Assembly (NCBI GenBank): GCA_029279965.1
Contig: JAJUHJ010000015.1
Location: forward strand, 1-41,924
Length of the DNA: 41,924 bases
Direction of reading: 5' to 3'
From: Phyllobacteriaceae bacterium
Lineage (GTDB): Bacteria; Pseudomonadota; Alphaproteobacteria; Rhizobiales; Rhizobiaceae
The first letter of the stretch is position 1. Every line of letters begins with the position of its first letter. The translations under genes and the position numbers were made by a program. Below the pieces are notes generated by a model. It did no database searches. It was not told the origin of the DNA and worked only from the letters and a program-made list of their open reading frames with translations. Positions 7,484 through 14,969 of the stretch are shown here, in pieces.

Positions 7484-8193
7484 CGCATCGCTCCCGCTCG
7501 CGAGACACGCCGCTCTATGGCAGACAGCACCACAGACGACAGAAGCGCCAGCACCAGATAAAGAAGACAGGCGATGCCGAAGAACAGGAACGCCTCCTTC
7601 GTCACCCGCGCTGCGATGCTGGTCTGGCGCAGCACATCGGAAAGGCCGATGACGGAGACGAGTGCGGTTTCCTTGAGCAGGATGAGCCACAGATTGGACA
7701 GGCCGGGCAGGGCGATCCGGATGAACTGCGGCATGATAACGAGGCGCATGGTTTGCCATCGCGAAAGACCGACGGCGTAGGCTCCTTCATATTGGCCGGG
7801 CGGGATGGCGCGGAAGGCCGAGACGAAGACCTCGCTCGCATAGGCGGCAAACACCGCTCCCAACGCGACCATACCGGCGGCGAAGGCGTTGATTTCAATC
7901 CCTGCTGAGACACCGGCGAGGGCAAGCAAACGCTGAATGGAAATCTGGGCTCCATAAAATACCAGAAACAGCGTCAAAAGCTCGGGCAAACCGCGGAAGA
8001 TGGTGGTGAAGATGTTCGCTGCCAGACGTAGGCTCGGCTCGCCCGAGAGCTTGCCGAGGGCGACACCATATCCCACAGCCAGCCCGAAGGGCAGAGTGGC
8101 CAGCGCCAGCGAGACGGTAACGAGGAGACCGGCCGCGATCTCATCACTCCAGCCTTGCGGCCCGAAGCTCAGGAGGGTCAGGACACCATCCAT
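7480..8193 (-). CDS. Polar amino-acid ABC transporter permease (HisQ/ArtQ type)
   Basis: A 237-aa membrane protein with the amino-acid permease core. FTTIFRGLPELLTLFLVFYGAQ precedes the EAA loop YEGAYAVGLSRWQTMRLVIMPQFIRIALPG. It overlaps the next permease by 4 bp (ATGA), so the two are translationally coupled and likely form the heterodimeric channel. A strong hairpin separates it from the binding-protein gene upstream. Confidence 0.92.
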   Translation of the reverse strand: MDGVLTLLSFGPQGWSDEIAAGLLVTVSLALATLPFGLAVGYGVALGKLSGEPSLRLAANIFTTIFRGLPELLTLFLVFYGAQISIQRLLALAGVSAGIEINAFAAGMVALGAVFAAYASEVFVSAFRAIPPGQYEGAYAVGLSRWQTMRLVIMPQFIRIALPGLSNLWLILLKETALVSVIGLSDVLRQTSIAARVTKEAFLFFGIACLLYLVLALLSSVVLSAIERRVSRAGAMR

Positions 8194-8235
8194 CCGCGAT
8201 CCGATCGTGCTCGCTCTTTACCCTCGAAAACGTCA

Positions 8236-8257
8236 GCGGCGGGAGAGATCCCGCCGC
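8236..8257 (-). promoter_or_regulatory. Intercistronic GC hairpin between binding-protein and permease genes
   Basis: GCGGCGGGA, loop GAGA, TCCCGCCGC: a perfect 9-bp stem with a 4-base loop, in the 90-bp gap between the binding-protein stop and the permease start. On the minus-strand transcript it is followed by only a weak T stretch. Such hairpins after binding-protein genes are known to stabilise upstream mRNA or partly terminate transcription, giving more binding protein than permease. Confidence 0.6.
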
Positions 8258-8283
8258 GACAGGAGTTCTAGTTATCGAAAATC

Positions 8284-9063
8284 TTATTCGCCATATGCAT
8301 CAAAGGAGAAGTATTTATCATTGATTTCTTTATATGTTCCGTTCTCGCGGATGGCCTCGATGGCGGCATTGAATTTCTCACGCAATTCGTCCTCGCCTTT
8401 CCGTACGGCGATGCCGATGCCCTCACCGTGAATTTCCTCGACAGGGCTTAGTGTGTCGAGCACCTTGCAGCATTCGCCGTCCGGTGTGTCGAGCCATTCC
8501 TGCAGCACGATCACATCGTCGACCACCGCGTCCAGCCGGCCGTTCGCCATGTCCAGCTTGTATTCCTCGGCGGTCGGATAAACACGCACATCGCTTTCGA
8601 CGAAAGTGACTTCGGCGAAATTCGCGTGGGTGGTTGCGGCTTGTGCACCGATCGATCTACCGGCGAGCGCCTCGACCGATGCGCTCTCGATATCGGAATC
8701 CTTCGGCACCACAACCGCGGGCGGCGTATTATAGTATTTCTCCGTGAAATCCACCTGTTCCCGGCGCTCGTCGGTGATGGACATAGAGGCGATGATCGCA
8801 TCGAACCGGCCCGCCTGTAGCGCTGGGATGATGCCATCCCACTCCTGTGTGACGAATTCGCAATCGGCGTTCATTTCCTCACAAAGAGCGCGGGCGATGT
8901 CGATGTCGAAACCCTCCAGCTTTCCATCGGCTGTGAGGTTGTTGAAGGGTGGATAGGCACCCTCGGTGCCGATCTTGAGCTGCATCCGCTCTTGAGCTGC
9001 CGCGCTGCCGACCAAAAGACCCAGCGCGGAGATGCTCAGAACGATACCCCGTATCATACGCAT
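8284..9063 (-). CDS. Periplasmic binding protein for cationic amino acids (HisJ/ArgT-like)
   Basis: A 259-aa solute-binding protein. A signal peptide ending near residue 23 (GSAAAQ) is followed by the mature start LKIGTEGAYPPFNNL. GFDIDIARALC, the cysteine pair in LCEEMNADCEFV, WDGIIPAL, FDAIIASMSIT and YYNTPPAVVVP closely follow HisJ/ArgT/OccT-type proteins that bind lysine, arginine, ornithine, histidine or opines. Its gene is first of three on the minus strand. The ATG at 9063 is preceded by GAGAGGAAG. Ligand is inferred from family only. A link to ectoine uptake was considered but is not supported. Confidence 0.92.
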   Translation of the reverse strand: MRMIRGIVLSISALGLLVGSAAAQERMQLKIGTEGAYPPFNNLTADGKLEGFDIDIARALCEEMNADCEFVTQEWDGIIPALQAGRFDAIIASMSITDERREQVDFTEKYYNTPPAVVVPKDSDIESASVEALAGRSIGAQAATTHANFAEVTFVESDVRVYPTAEEYKLDMANGRLDAVVDDVIVLQEWLDTPDGECCKVLDTLSPVEEIHGEGIGIAVRKGEDELREKFNAAIEAIRENGTYKEINDKYFSFDAYGE

Positions 9064-9182
9064 GAAGGCTTCCTCTCAATCATCATATGCCCCGCTGCTG
9101 ATCGTGCAGATGCCAGAGCTTGGGTGGATATTCCCACTCTTCACGACGAGATTGCAACCATAAACCCCATGTGCACACCGGT

Positions 9183-9689
9183 TCATGCAGAGGAAAGTCC
9201 CATGTAGCTGGCTATGAAGTCGGCGATCCCTTCTGCATCGTCTAGCTGGAAGAATGGCAGCGCGCCGCCTTCCAACGGGTGGTCTGCGGCGATGGCAACG
9301 ATGTTGGGCACGGTGTCGGCAAGCGGAGCCTGATCGCGGGCGGCGCGGCGGCGGCACTCGATCTTCGGGTGCGATCCCTTTTTGAAACCTTCCACGAGAA
9401 CAAGATCACATGGCGAAAGCCTTGCCAGAATCTCCGGCAAGCTCGGCTCGTCTTCCTCATGAAGTTCATGCATGATCGCCCAGCGGCGGCTGGAAACGAT
9501 GGCCGTCTCAAAAGCCCCTGCCGCACGATGCCGGTAGGAATCGGTGCCCGGTTGATCGACCTCGAATGTGTGGTGCGCATGCTTGATCGTCGCCACGCGA
9601 AATCCGCGCGCCACGAAAGCCGAAACCAGTTGTTCCGTCAGTGTCGTTTTGCCGGAATTTTTCCAGCCGGTGATGCCGAACACGTTCAT
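9183..9689 (-). CDS. mobB: Molybdopterin-guanine dinucleotide biosynthesis adaptor MobB
   Basis: A 168-aa GTP-binding protein that assists MobA in forming the guanine dinucleotide form of molybdenum cofactor. It has the P-loop GWKNSGKTTL (residues 8-17), VATIKHAHH, the DSYRHRAAGA motif and LVLVEGFKKGSHPKIE, all typical of MobB. The ATG at 9689 is chosen because the P-loop must lie near the N-terminus. It overlaps mobA by 4 bp (ATGA), so the two are coupled. In some genomes MobB and MobA are fused; here they are separate. Confidence 0.95.
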   Translation of the reverse strand: MNVFGITGWKNSGKTTLTEQLVSAFVARGFRVATIKHAHHTFEVDQPGTDSYRHRAAGAFETAIVSSRRWAIMHELHEEDEPSLPEILARLSPCDLVLVEGFKKGSHPKIECRRRAARDQAPLADTVPNIVAIAADHPLEGGALPFFQLDDAEGIADFIASYMGLSSA

Positions 9690-10306
9690 CTGCGCGCCTT
9701 TCCCGCCAGCCGTTCCGCCTCCGTAAGGTCTTCGGGCGTGTTTACGTTGAAGAAGGGATCGCACCCGTCGTGAATGGGGAAATCCGCGACGGCCGGTACA
9801 TGGCGTTTTCCGGCAAACGCGCGTACGGAGGAGGCGCCTTCACGGTGCAGAAATGTTTCAAGGTCCACGGCGAGCGACACCGGCCAGAGTGCGCATGTCG
9901 GATGAAGCATGCCGCCGGAACCGGCAACGACGATGCGCTCCGGCTGATCTGAAGCCTGATGCAGTCTGGCGACCAGATCGCGGGGGAGGAAAGGTGTGTC
10001 GCAGGACACCGTCACAATGTATGCTGGCGCGTTTTCTTGCCGGTGTGCCCAGAGCAACCCTGCCAGAACGCCGCCGAGGGGTCCCATCTCAGAAAGCGGG
10101 TCCGGCACCACGTCGAGGCCGAAAGACGCAAGAAGGGCAGCCGCGCTGTTGGCATTGAGGGCGAGGTGAGAAACCTGCGGGCCGAGACGTGCGATCACAT
10201 GGGTAAGAATGGGTCTGCCGGCAAGCGGGCGCAGAAACTTGTCGCCGCCACCCATTCTCGTGGAGCGGCCTCCGGCGAGGATGATGCCTGCTGTGCTTTC
10301 GTCCAT
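9686..10306 (-). CDS. mobA: Molybdenum cofactor guanylyltransferase MobA
   Basis: A 206-aa cytosolic nucleotidyltransferase that joins GMP from GTP to molybdopterin. The N-terminal signature ILAGGRSTRMGGGDK spans residues 9-23, followed by LAGRPILTHVIARL, the DPLSEMGPLGGVLAGL motif, and VTVSCDTPFLPRDLV, where the Asp binds metal. The C-terminal DPFFNVNTPEDL is also characteristic. I chose the ATG at 10306; upstream in-frame Mets belong to sequence with no MobA similarity. It lies 13 bp after the MFS gene and overlaps mobB. Confidence 0.95.
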   Translation of the reverse strand: MDESTAGIILAGGRSTRMGGGDKFLRPLAGRPILTHVIARLGPQVSHLALNANSAAALLASFGLDVVPDPLSEMGPLGGVLAGLLWAHRQENAPAYIVTVSCDTPFLPRDLVARLHQASDQPERIVVAGSGGMLHPTCALWPVSLAVDLETFLHREGASSVRAFAGKRHVPAVADFPIHDGCDPFFNVNTPEDLTEAERLAGKARR

Positions 10307-10319
10307 GCTCGGCTCCAGC

Positions 10320-11528
10320 TCAAAGTTCGCCCCTCTGTCGCGCGACATGAATGACATAAAGCGTGGCGCCAACCGCGCAAAGAGAAGAAAGCGTCATTAC
10401 CGCGAGCAGCGGATATGGACCCGATTCCACTGTCAGGAACGCGCCGGCAAGCACCGAAAGGGCTGCCCCGCCGCCGATTTGCAAAGCGCCGCCCAGACCG
10501 GAGGCAGAGCCTGCCAGATGAGGGCGCACACTGACGAGCCCTGCATTCGCATTTGGCAGGGTAATGCCGTTGCCCATGCCGACGATGCAGACTGGGACAA
10601 ACAGAGAGAGCGGATGATGATAGCCGATCATGAACAGCAGGATCGAAAGCGCCATCCCACCGACTGCTATCAGATTGCCCGACAGCAACATTCTGTTGAT
10701 TCCGAACAAACGCGAATAGCGGGCAGAGATGAAATTGCCAATCATGTAGCCGAATGTGAGCAGCACGAAATAAAGCCCATAGCCGGAAGGCGAGAGGCCG
10801 AGTATCTCCGTGGCCACGAACGGTCCGCCGCCGAGAAAAGCGAAGAAAGCGCCCGATGTGAAGGCCGCCGTTGCGGCATAACCCCAGAAGCGGCGCGAGC
10901 GGAAGAGTTCCGGATACGTCCTGAACTGGGCAGTCATGCTGGCCGAGCGGTGCATGTTGGTTTCGCCAAGGTCCAGATAGACGATCAGGAAGGAAATGAT
11001 GCTGAAGGCCAGCATCAGGTAGAAGGTGGCCTGCCAGCCATAAAGCTCGTCCATTATGCCGCCAAGGAACGGGCCGAGCATCGGCGCAACCGTCATGCCC
11101 ATGGTGACATAGCCGATGCGGCTGGCCGCTTCGTCGGCGCTCACCGTATCTCGCACGATGGCGCGAGAGAGCACCATGCCCGAGGCGGCGAAAGCCTGTA
11201 GAACACGGCAGGCAAGCAACGCCTCGATGGTCGGTGCGAAGATGGCAAGAAGCGTGGCGACAGCGAACACGGCAAAGCTGATGAGCATGACCGGTCGTCG
11301 GCCGAAACGGTCGGATGCCGGGCCGATGCCAAGCTGCAATACGGCCGTGGCCGCAAGATAGAGCGAGACGGTGAGCTGTACGATCCCGTAATCGGCATCA
11401 AAGTAGGTTGCCATGCCGGGCAGGGAAGGGAGGAAGAGATTGCTGGCAAGCGTCGACGTTCCCGCCGCCATAACCAGCGTGAGAATATGCGGGGGCGTCG
11501 TTTTGTCGAAGAACCGGACCGTGCTCAT
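10320..11528 (-). CDS. MFS drug-resistance transporter, Bcr/CflA family
   Basis: A 402-aa inner-membrane transporter with about 12 membrane segments. The Bcr/CflA hallmarks are present: an N-terminal SNLFLPSLPGMA, the loop 2-3 motif GPASDRFGRRPVML, the antiporter-like motif C region RAIVRDTVSADEAASRIGYVTMGM with APMLGPFLGG, and the family's central FWGYAATAAFTSGAFFAFL. Proton-driven drug export is the family function; substrate unknown. It is embedded between mobA (13 bp) and an EamA exporter (58 bp). Start at the ATG at 11528; the longer open frame upstream is antisense-like sequence of the next gene. Confidence 0.9.
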   Translation of the reverse strand: MSTVRFFDKTTPPHILTLVMAAGTSTLASNLFLPSLPGMATYFDADYGIVQLTVSLYLAATAVLQLGIGPASDRFGRRPVMLISFAVFAVATLLAIFAPTIEALLACRVLQAFAASGMVLSRAIVRDTVSADEAASRIGYVTMGMTVAPMLGPFLGGIMDELYGWQATFYLMLAFSIISFLIVYLDLGETNMHRSASMTAQFRTYPELFRSRRFWGYAATAAFTSGAFFAFLGGGPFVATEILGLSPSGYGLYFVLLTFGYMIGNFISARYSRLFGINRMLLSGNLIAVGGMALSILLFMIGYHHPLSLFVPVCIVGMGNGITLPNANAGLVSVRPHLAGSASGLGGALQIGGGAALSVLAGAFLTVESGPYPLLAVMTLSSLCAVGATLYVIHVARQRGEL

Positions 11529-11586
11529 GGTATCCGCACCGTCTTTGCCGTGCCGGATTTTCCGAGAGGAACCATCATCGCTTGTC

Positions 11587-12507
11587 TCAAGTGCCGGTCG
11601 GCGCCATTCCGGGCCCTGTGCTTTCGGAAATTGGTTGCTTTCGCGCCACGATGCGCTCGCGGTAGAGCGCATAGAGCCCCGATGCCACGACGATTGCCGC
11701 ACCAAGCAGCATCGCAGCGTCGGGTACGTCGCCGAAGATGAGGTATCCCAAGGCAAGAGCCCATAAAAGACCGGTATAGCGGAACGGCGCCATGAAAGAG
11801 ATTTCGCCCTCGCGCAACGCCGCAATCACGAACTGGTAGCCGAAGACGAGCGCCAGCGCCGCGCCCAGCAGGACGCTGATGGCGGGCAGCGTGACAGGCT
11901 CCCATCCACCGAGGGGCTGGAAAAGCCCCGCGCCGCATAGCGTCACCGCGAGTGCCGTTATTGTAGAGACGAGCACAGTCGGCGTGTCCGGCGATATGCG
12001 ACGGGTGGCAAGATCGCGCATTGTCGAAAAGCCGACGCAGGCGAGGGCGAAGAGTGACCAGGCGCTAAAAGCCTCGAAGCCTGGACGGACAATGATAAGA
12101 ACGCCGACGAGGCCGGCCGCGATGGCGCACCAGCGGCGCCAACCCACGGGTTCGGAGAACACAAATGCAGCCCCCATCGTCACGCTGAGCGGCAGCACCT
12201 GCAGAATGGCCGTGACATTGGCGATCGGCAATCGAAAAAGGGCTACAAGAAAGCAAGTCGTCGCTCCCGCCTCACACAGGACGCGGATGAGCACGCTTTT
12301 TTGCCGCAAACGGCCGAGGTGGGTGAACGTACCGCTGCGCCATGCCAGGAGGGCAAGAAGCATGGTGGCGAAAATGCCGCGCAAAAGCATTACCTGGCCC
12401 ATGCTCATCGCATCTGAAAGCGTCTTCACCAGCGCGTCGTTGATGGTATAGCCGGCCGTGGCGATGGACATGAACAATGCGGCGCGTAGATTCGAGGAAA
12501 GAAGCAC
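11587..12507 (-). CDS. DMT-superfamily transporter (EamA domain)
   Basis: About 306 aa with ten hydrophobic segments in two EamA repeats. MSIATAGYTINDALVKTLSDAMSMGQVMLLRGIFA opens repeat 1 and FALACVGFSTMRDLATRRI opens repeat 2, with the typical end FRYTGLLWALALGYLIFGDVPDAAMLLGAAIVVASGLYALYRE. These proteins export small metabolites such as amino acids or nucleobases; the substrate is not predictable. The start is uncertain: a TTG at 12549, a GTG at 12507 or an ATG at 12471 are all in frame. I chose the GTG because it leaves a short leader before the first membrane helix. Confidence 0.85.
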   Translation of the reverse strand: MLLSSNLRAALFMSIATAGYTINDALVKTLSDAMSMGQVMLLRGIFATMLLALLAWRSGTFTHLGRLRQKSVLIRVLCEAGATTCFLVALFRLPIANVTAILQVLPLSVTMGAAFVFSEPVGWRRWCAIAAGLVGVLIIVRPGFEAFSAWSLFALACVGFSTMRDLATRRISPDTPTVLVSTITALAVTLCGAGLFQPLGGWEPVTLPAISVLLGAALALVFGYQFVIAALREGEISFMAPFRYTGLLWALALGYLIFGDVPDAAMLLGAAIVVASGLYALYRERIVARKQPISESTGPGMAPTGT

Positions 12508-12591
12508 GACACATCCGATGCGAAATTTATAAGCCGTGCTTACGATCAATCCAGAAGCGAAGCAATCAGGCCAGATAGACGAAAACGGTTG

Positions 12592-13638
12592 TCAGCCGCC
12601 CGTCATGCTCATGTGGCGCGAGACAGCCGGCCGGCGCGTACGCCTGTCGATAACGAAATCGTGTCCTTTCGGTTTGCGCCCGATGGCTTCGTCGATAACA
12701 CTGGAAAGAAGGGCATTGCCCTCCGAGGCACGCAATGCGGAGCGCAGATCGGCTGCATCCTCCTGGCCCAGGCACATGAAAAGCGTGCCGGTACAGGTGA
12801 CGCGAACGCGGTTGCAGCTCTCGCAGAAATTGTGCGTGAGCGGCGTGATAAAGCCGAGCCGCCCACCGGTCTCGGCCACTTCCACATAACGGGCAGGCCC
12901 GCCCGTCTTGTAGGGAATGTCAGTCAGAGTAAAGCGCTGCTCAAGCCGCGCACGCAACTCCGACAGAGGCAGGTATTGGTCGGTCCGGTCCACGTCGACC
13001 TCACCGAGCGGCATGGTCTCGATCACCGTCATGTCCATGCCGCGGCCATGGGCCCAGGACAGCATTTCGGGGATTTCGTCTTCGTTGAAGCCGCGCAATG
13101 CCACCGTGTTGATTTTCACCTGCAAGCCCGCTTCCCGGGCGGCATCGATGCCGCGCATGACGCGGTCGAATATGCCCCAGCGGGTGATGGCCCTGAATTT
13201 TTCGGGATCGAGCGTGTCGAGCGAGACATTGATGCGCTGAACGCCGCACTCGGCAAGCTCAGCGGCAAAGCGCTCGAGTTGCGAGCCGTTCGTGGTGAGT
13301 GTCAATTCATCCAGAGCGCCGGAGGTGAGATGGCGTGAGAGCTGGCGCACCAGATGCATGATGTTCTTGCGCACCAGTGGTTCGCCGCCTGTAAGCCGCA
13401 GGCGCCGCACGCCTTTGTCGATAAAGGCGGAGCACAGCCGATCGAGCTCTTCCAGGCTCAGGAGGTCCTTTTTGGGCAGGAAAGACATGTCTTCGGCCAT
13501 GCAGTAAACGCACCGGAAATCGCAGCGGTCCGTCACGGAAACCCGCAGATACGTGATCGCGCGGCCAAAGGGGTCGATCATGCTGCCGTGCTGGTTCATT
13601 CCCTGCCCTTTGTTCTGCCCGCGGTGAATAGAACTCAT
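12592..13638 (-). CDS. moaA: GTP 3',8-cyclase MoaA (molybdenum cofactor step 1)
   Basis: A radical-SAM enzyme that converts GTP to 3',8-cyclo-GTP. The first 4Fe-4S site is CDFRCVYC (C39, C43, C46). The SAM-binding [10 protein letters not shown] is present, and the second cluster is [11 protein letters not shown] in the C-terminal part. The protein ends in Gly-Gly, needed for activity in MoaA. Length is 348 aa from the ATG at 13638; an alternative ATG at 13599 gives 335 aa and is also well placed. It heads a minus-strand block of moaA, two transporters, mobA and mobB. Other moa genes are not in the window. Confidence 0.96.
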   Translation of the reverse strand: MSSIHRGQNKGQGMNQHGSMIDPFGRAITYLRVSVTDRCDFRCVYCMAEDMSFLPKKDLLSLEELDRLCSAFIDKGVRRLRLTGGEPLVRKNIMHLVRQLSRHLTSGALDELTLTTNGSQLERFAAELAECGVQRINVSLDTLDPEKFRAITRWGIFDRVMRGIDAAREAGLQVKINTVALRGFNEDEIPEMLSWAHGRGMDMTVIETMPLGEVDVDRTDQYLPLSELRARLEQRFTLTDIPYKTGGPARYVEVAETGGRLGFITPLTHNFCESCNRVRVTCTGTLFMCLGQEDAADLRSALRASEGNALLSSVIDEAIGRKPKGHDFVIDRRTRRPAVSRHMSMTGG

Positions 13639-13761
13639 GTGGCCCTGCGGTAACGCATTTCAAGCAGTCTAGCATTTGGCGGACAGCGCAGGCAACGCGG
13701 CAGGCCAGCCCTTTTCACGCACTCACGATTGCAGTAGGTCATGCACCGGAGGATTGGCGCG

Positions 13762-14115
13762 ATGAAAGCACCGAACGAATTGCGTGTTTCGAAAGACCGG
13801 AAGCTGCTCACGGTGCGTTTCGCTGATGAGCGGCCCATGCCGATCAGCGCCGAGATGCTGCGCGTGCTGTCACCTTCGGCCGAGGTGCAGGGCCATTCGC
13901 CCGACCAGCGCGTAACCGTCACCGGAAAGGCGGATGTCAGGATTGCGAGCATCGAGCCGGTGGGCAATTACGCCGTGCGCATCATCTTTGACGATGGCCA
14001 TGAGACCGGGCTCTACAGCTGGACCTATCTGGCAAGACTCGGGCGCGAACGCGAAACCTTACGGCAGGAATATCTCCACGAACTCGAAGAAAAGGGGCTG
14101 AAGCGCGATGCTTGA
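13762..14115 (+). CDS. DUF971 (gamma-butyrobetaine hydroxylase-like N-terminal) domain protein
   Basis: A 117-aa single-domain protein. LRVSKDRKLLTVRFADERPMPISAEMLRVLSPSAEV at the start and VGNYAVRIIFDDGHETGLYSWTYLARLG at the end are the DUF971 signature, as in the N-terminal domain of gamma-butyrobetaine hydroxylase. Standalone copies are often near iron-sulfur or cofactor genes, but the function is not established. The ATG at 13762 is preceded by GGAGG at 13748-13752, which decides it over the ATG at 13741. It is divergent from moaA and overlaps the next gene by 8 bp. Confidence 0.88.
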   Translation: MKAPNELRVSKDRKLLTVRFADERPMPISAEMLRVLSPSAEVQGHSPDQRVTVTGKADVRIASIEPVGNYAVRIIFDDGHETGLYSWTYLARLGRERETLRQEYLHELEEKGLKRDA

Positions 14116-14728
14116 GGGAGGGACGATCGAGACTGTTGAGGAATTGGAGGCGCTTTACGGCCAACCCGGCCAGACCTCACTGGTCAAGGAAACCGATCGT
14201 ATCATCCCCGCCTACGCAGCCATTATCGAAGCCTCTCCGTTTGTGACGCTTGCCACTGCCGGACCGGATGGGCTCGACTGTTCACCACGTGGCGACAAGC
14301 CCGGTTTCGTGCGCATTCATGATGAGCGCACCTTGATGATGCCCGACCGGCACGGCAACAACCGGGCGGACTCGCTGAAGAACATTGTCCGTGACGGACG
14401 CGTGGGCCTTCTGTTCCTGGTGCCCGGCGCCGGAACCACGCTCAGGGTCAATGGGCGCGCGCGGCTCTCGATCAGCGCTCCACTCTGTGCCTCTTTCGCT
14501 GTCGATGGAAAAGCTCCCCGCTCCGTGATGATTATCACTGTGGAGAGTGTCTATTTCCAGTGCGCCCGTGCCATTCGTCGTTCGCGACTTTGGGAGCCCG
14601 ACGCCCAGGCGGCGGCTGGCACTCTACCAACGCCCGGGGCTATTCTGGGCGAACTCAGTCAGGGTGTCATCGATGGCCGGACATATGATGCCGAATGGCC
14701 CGGACGTGCGGCCAAAACCATGTGGTAA
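14108..14728 (+). CDS. Pyridoxamine 5'-phosphate oxidase-fold flavoprotein (MSMEG_1061-like)
   Basis: A 206-aa split-barrel FMN-binding protein. The core ASPFVTLATAGPDGLDCSPRGDKPGFVRIHDERTLMMPDRHGNNRADSLKNI is characteristic of the PPOX-type subfamily with the R-G-D-x-P-G-F motif, and IITVESVYFQCARAIRRSRLW ends the barrel. Members bind FMN or F420-like cofactors and reduce or oxidise small molecules; the true substrate is unknown. It overlaps the DUF971 gene by 8 bp and is surely co-translated with it. Confidence 0.88.
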   Translation: MLEGGTIETVEELEALYGQPGQTSLVKETDRIIPAYAAIIEASPFVTLATAGPDGLDCSPRGDKPGFVRIHDERTLMMPDRHGNNRADSLKNIVRDGRVGLLFLVPGAGTTLRVNGRARLSISAPLCASFAVDGKAPRSVMIITVESVYFQCARAIRRSRLWEPDAQAAAGTLPTPGAILGELSQGVIDGRTYDAEWPGRAAKTMW

Positions 14729-14969
14729 AGGCGATACAGTTTGCCAGCTGATCAAGCGCCTGCGGAAATAAATCCGGCCGGTGATAACGAATCGTTTACG
14801 TTAAGCTGGCGGAGTCGGATGGCCGTCGCTTCCGATCGGTTTACTGATTCAGTAAAATTTGATCGGTTGGGCTGAACGCCATTCCGCGACTCTACGTTGG
14901 GGTGGCGGCGCCGGCAAGAGGCTGACGCCAAACATGTTTGGCGCACGGAAAACAGTGGGGACCCGCATC

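Noticed and set aside
6650-9063. Idea that the polar amino-acid ABC importer is the missing ectoine transporter (Ehu-like).
   Set aside because: The binding protein matches HisJ/ArgT-type cationic amino-acid proteins, the locus is about 8 kb from the nearest island gene, and no link is visible in sequence.
12589-13338. 249-codon open frame antisense to moaA.
   Set aside because: MoaA motifs on the minus strand are complete; the plus frame is a shadow.
13639-13761. Molybdenum-cofactor riboswitch upstream of moaA.
   Set aside because: About 100 bp only, with no multi-stem structure visible and an overlapping divergent gene start.
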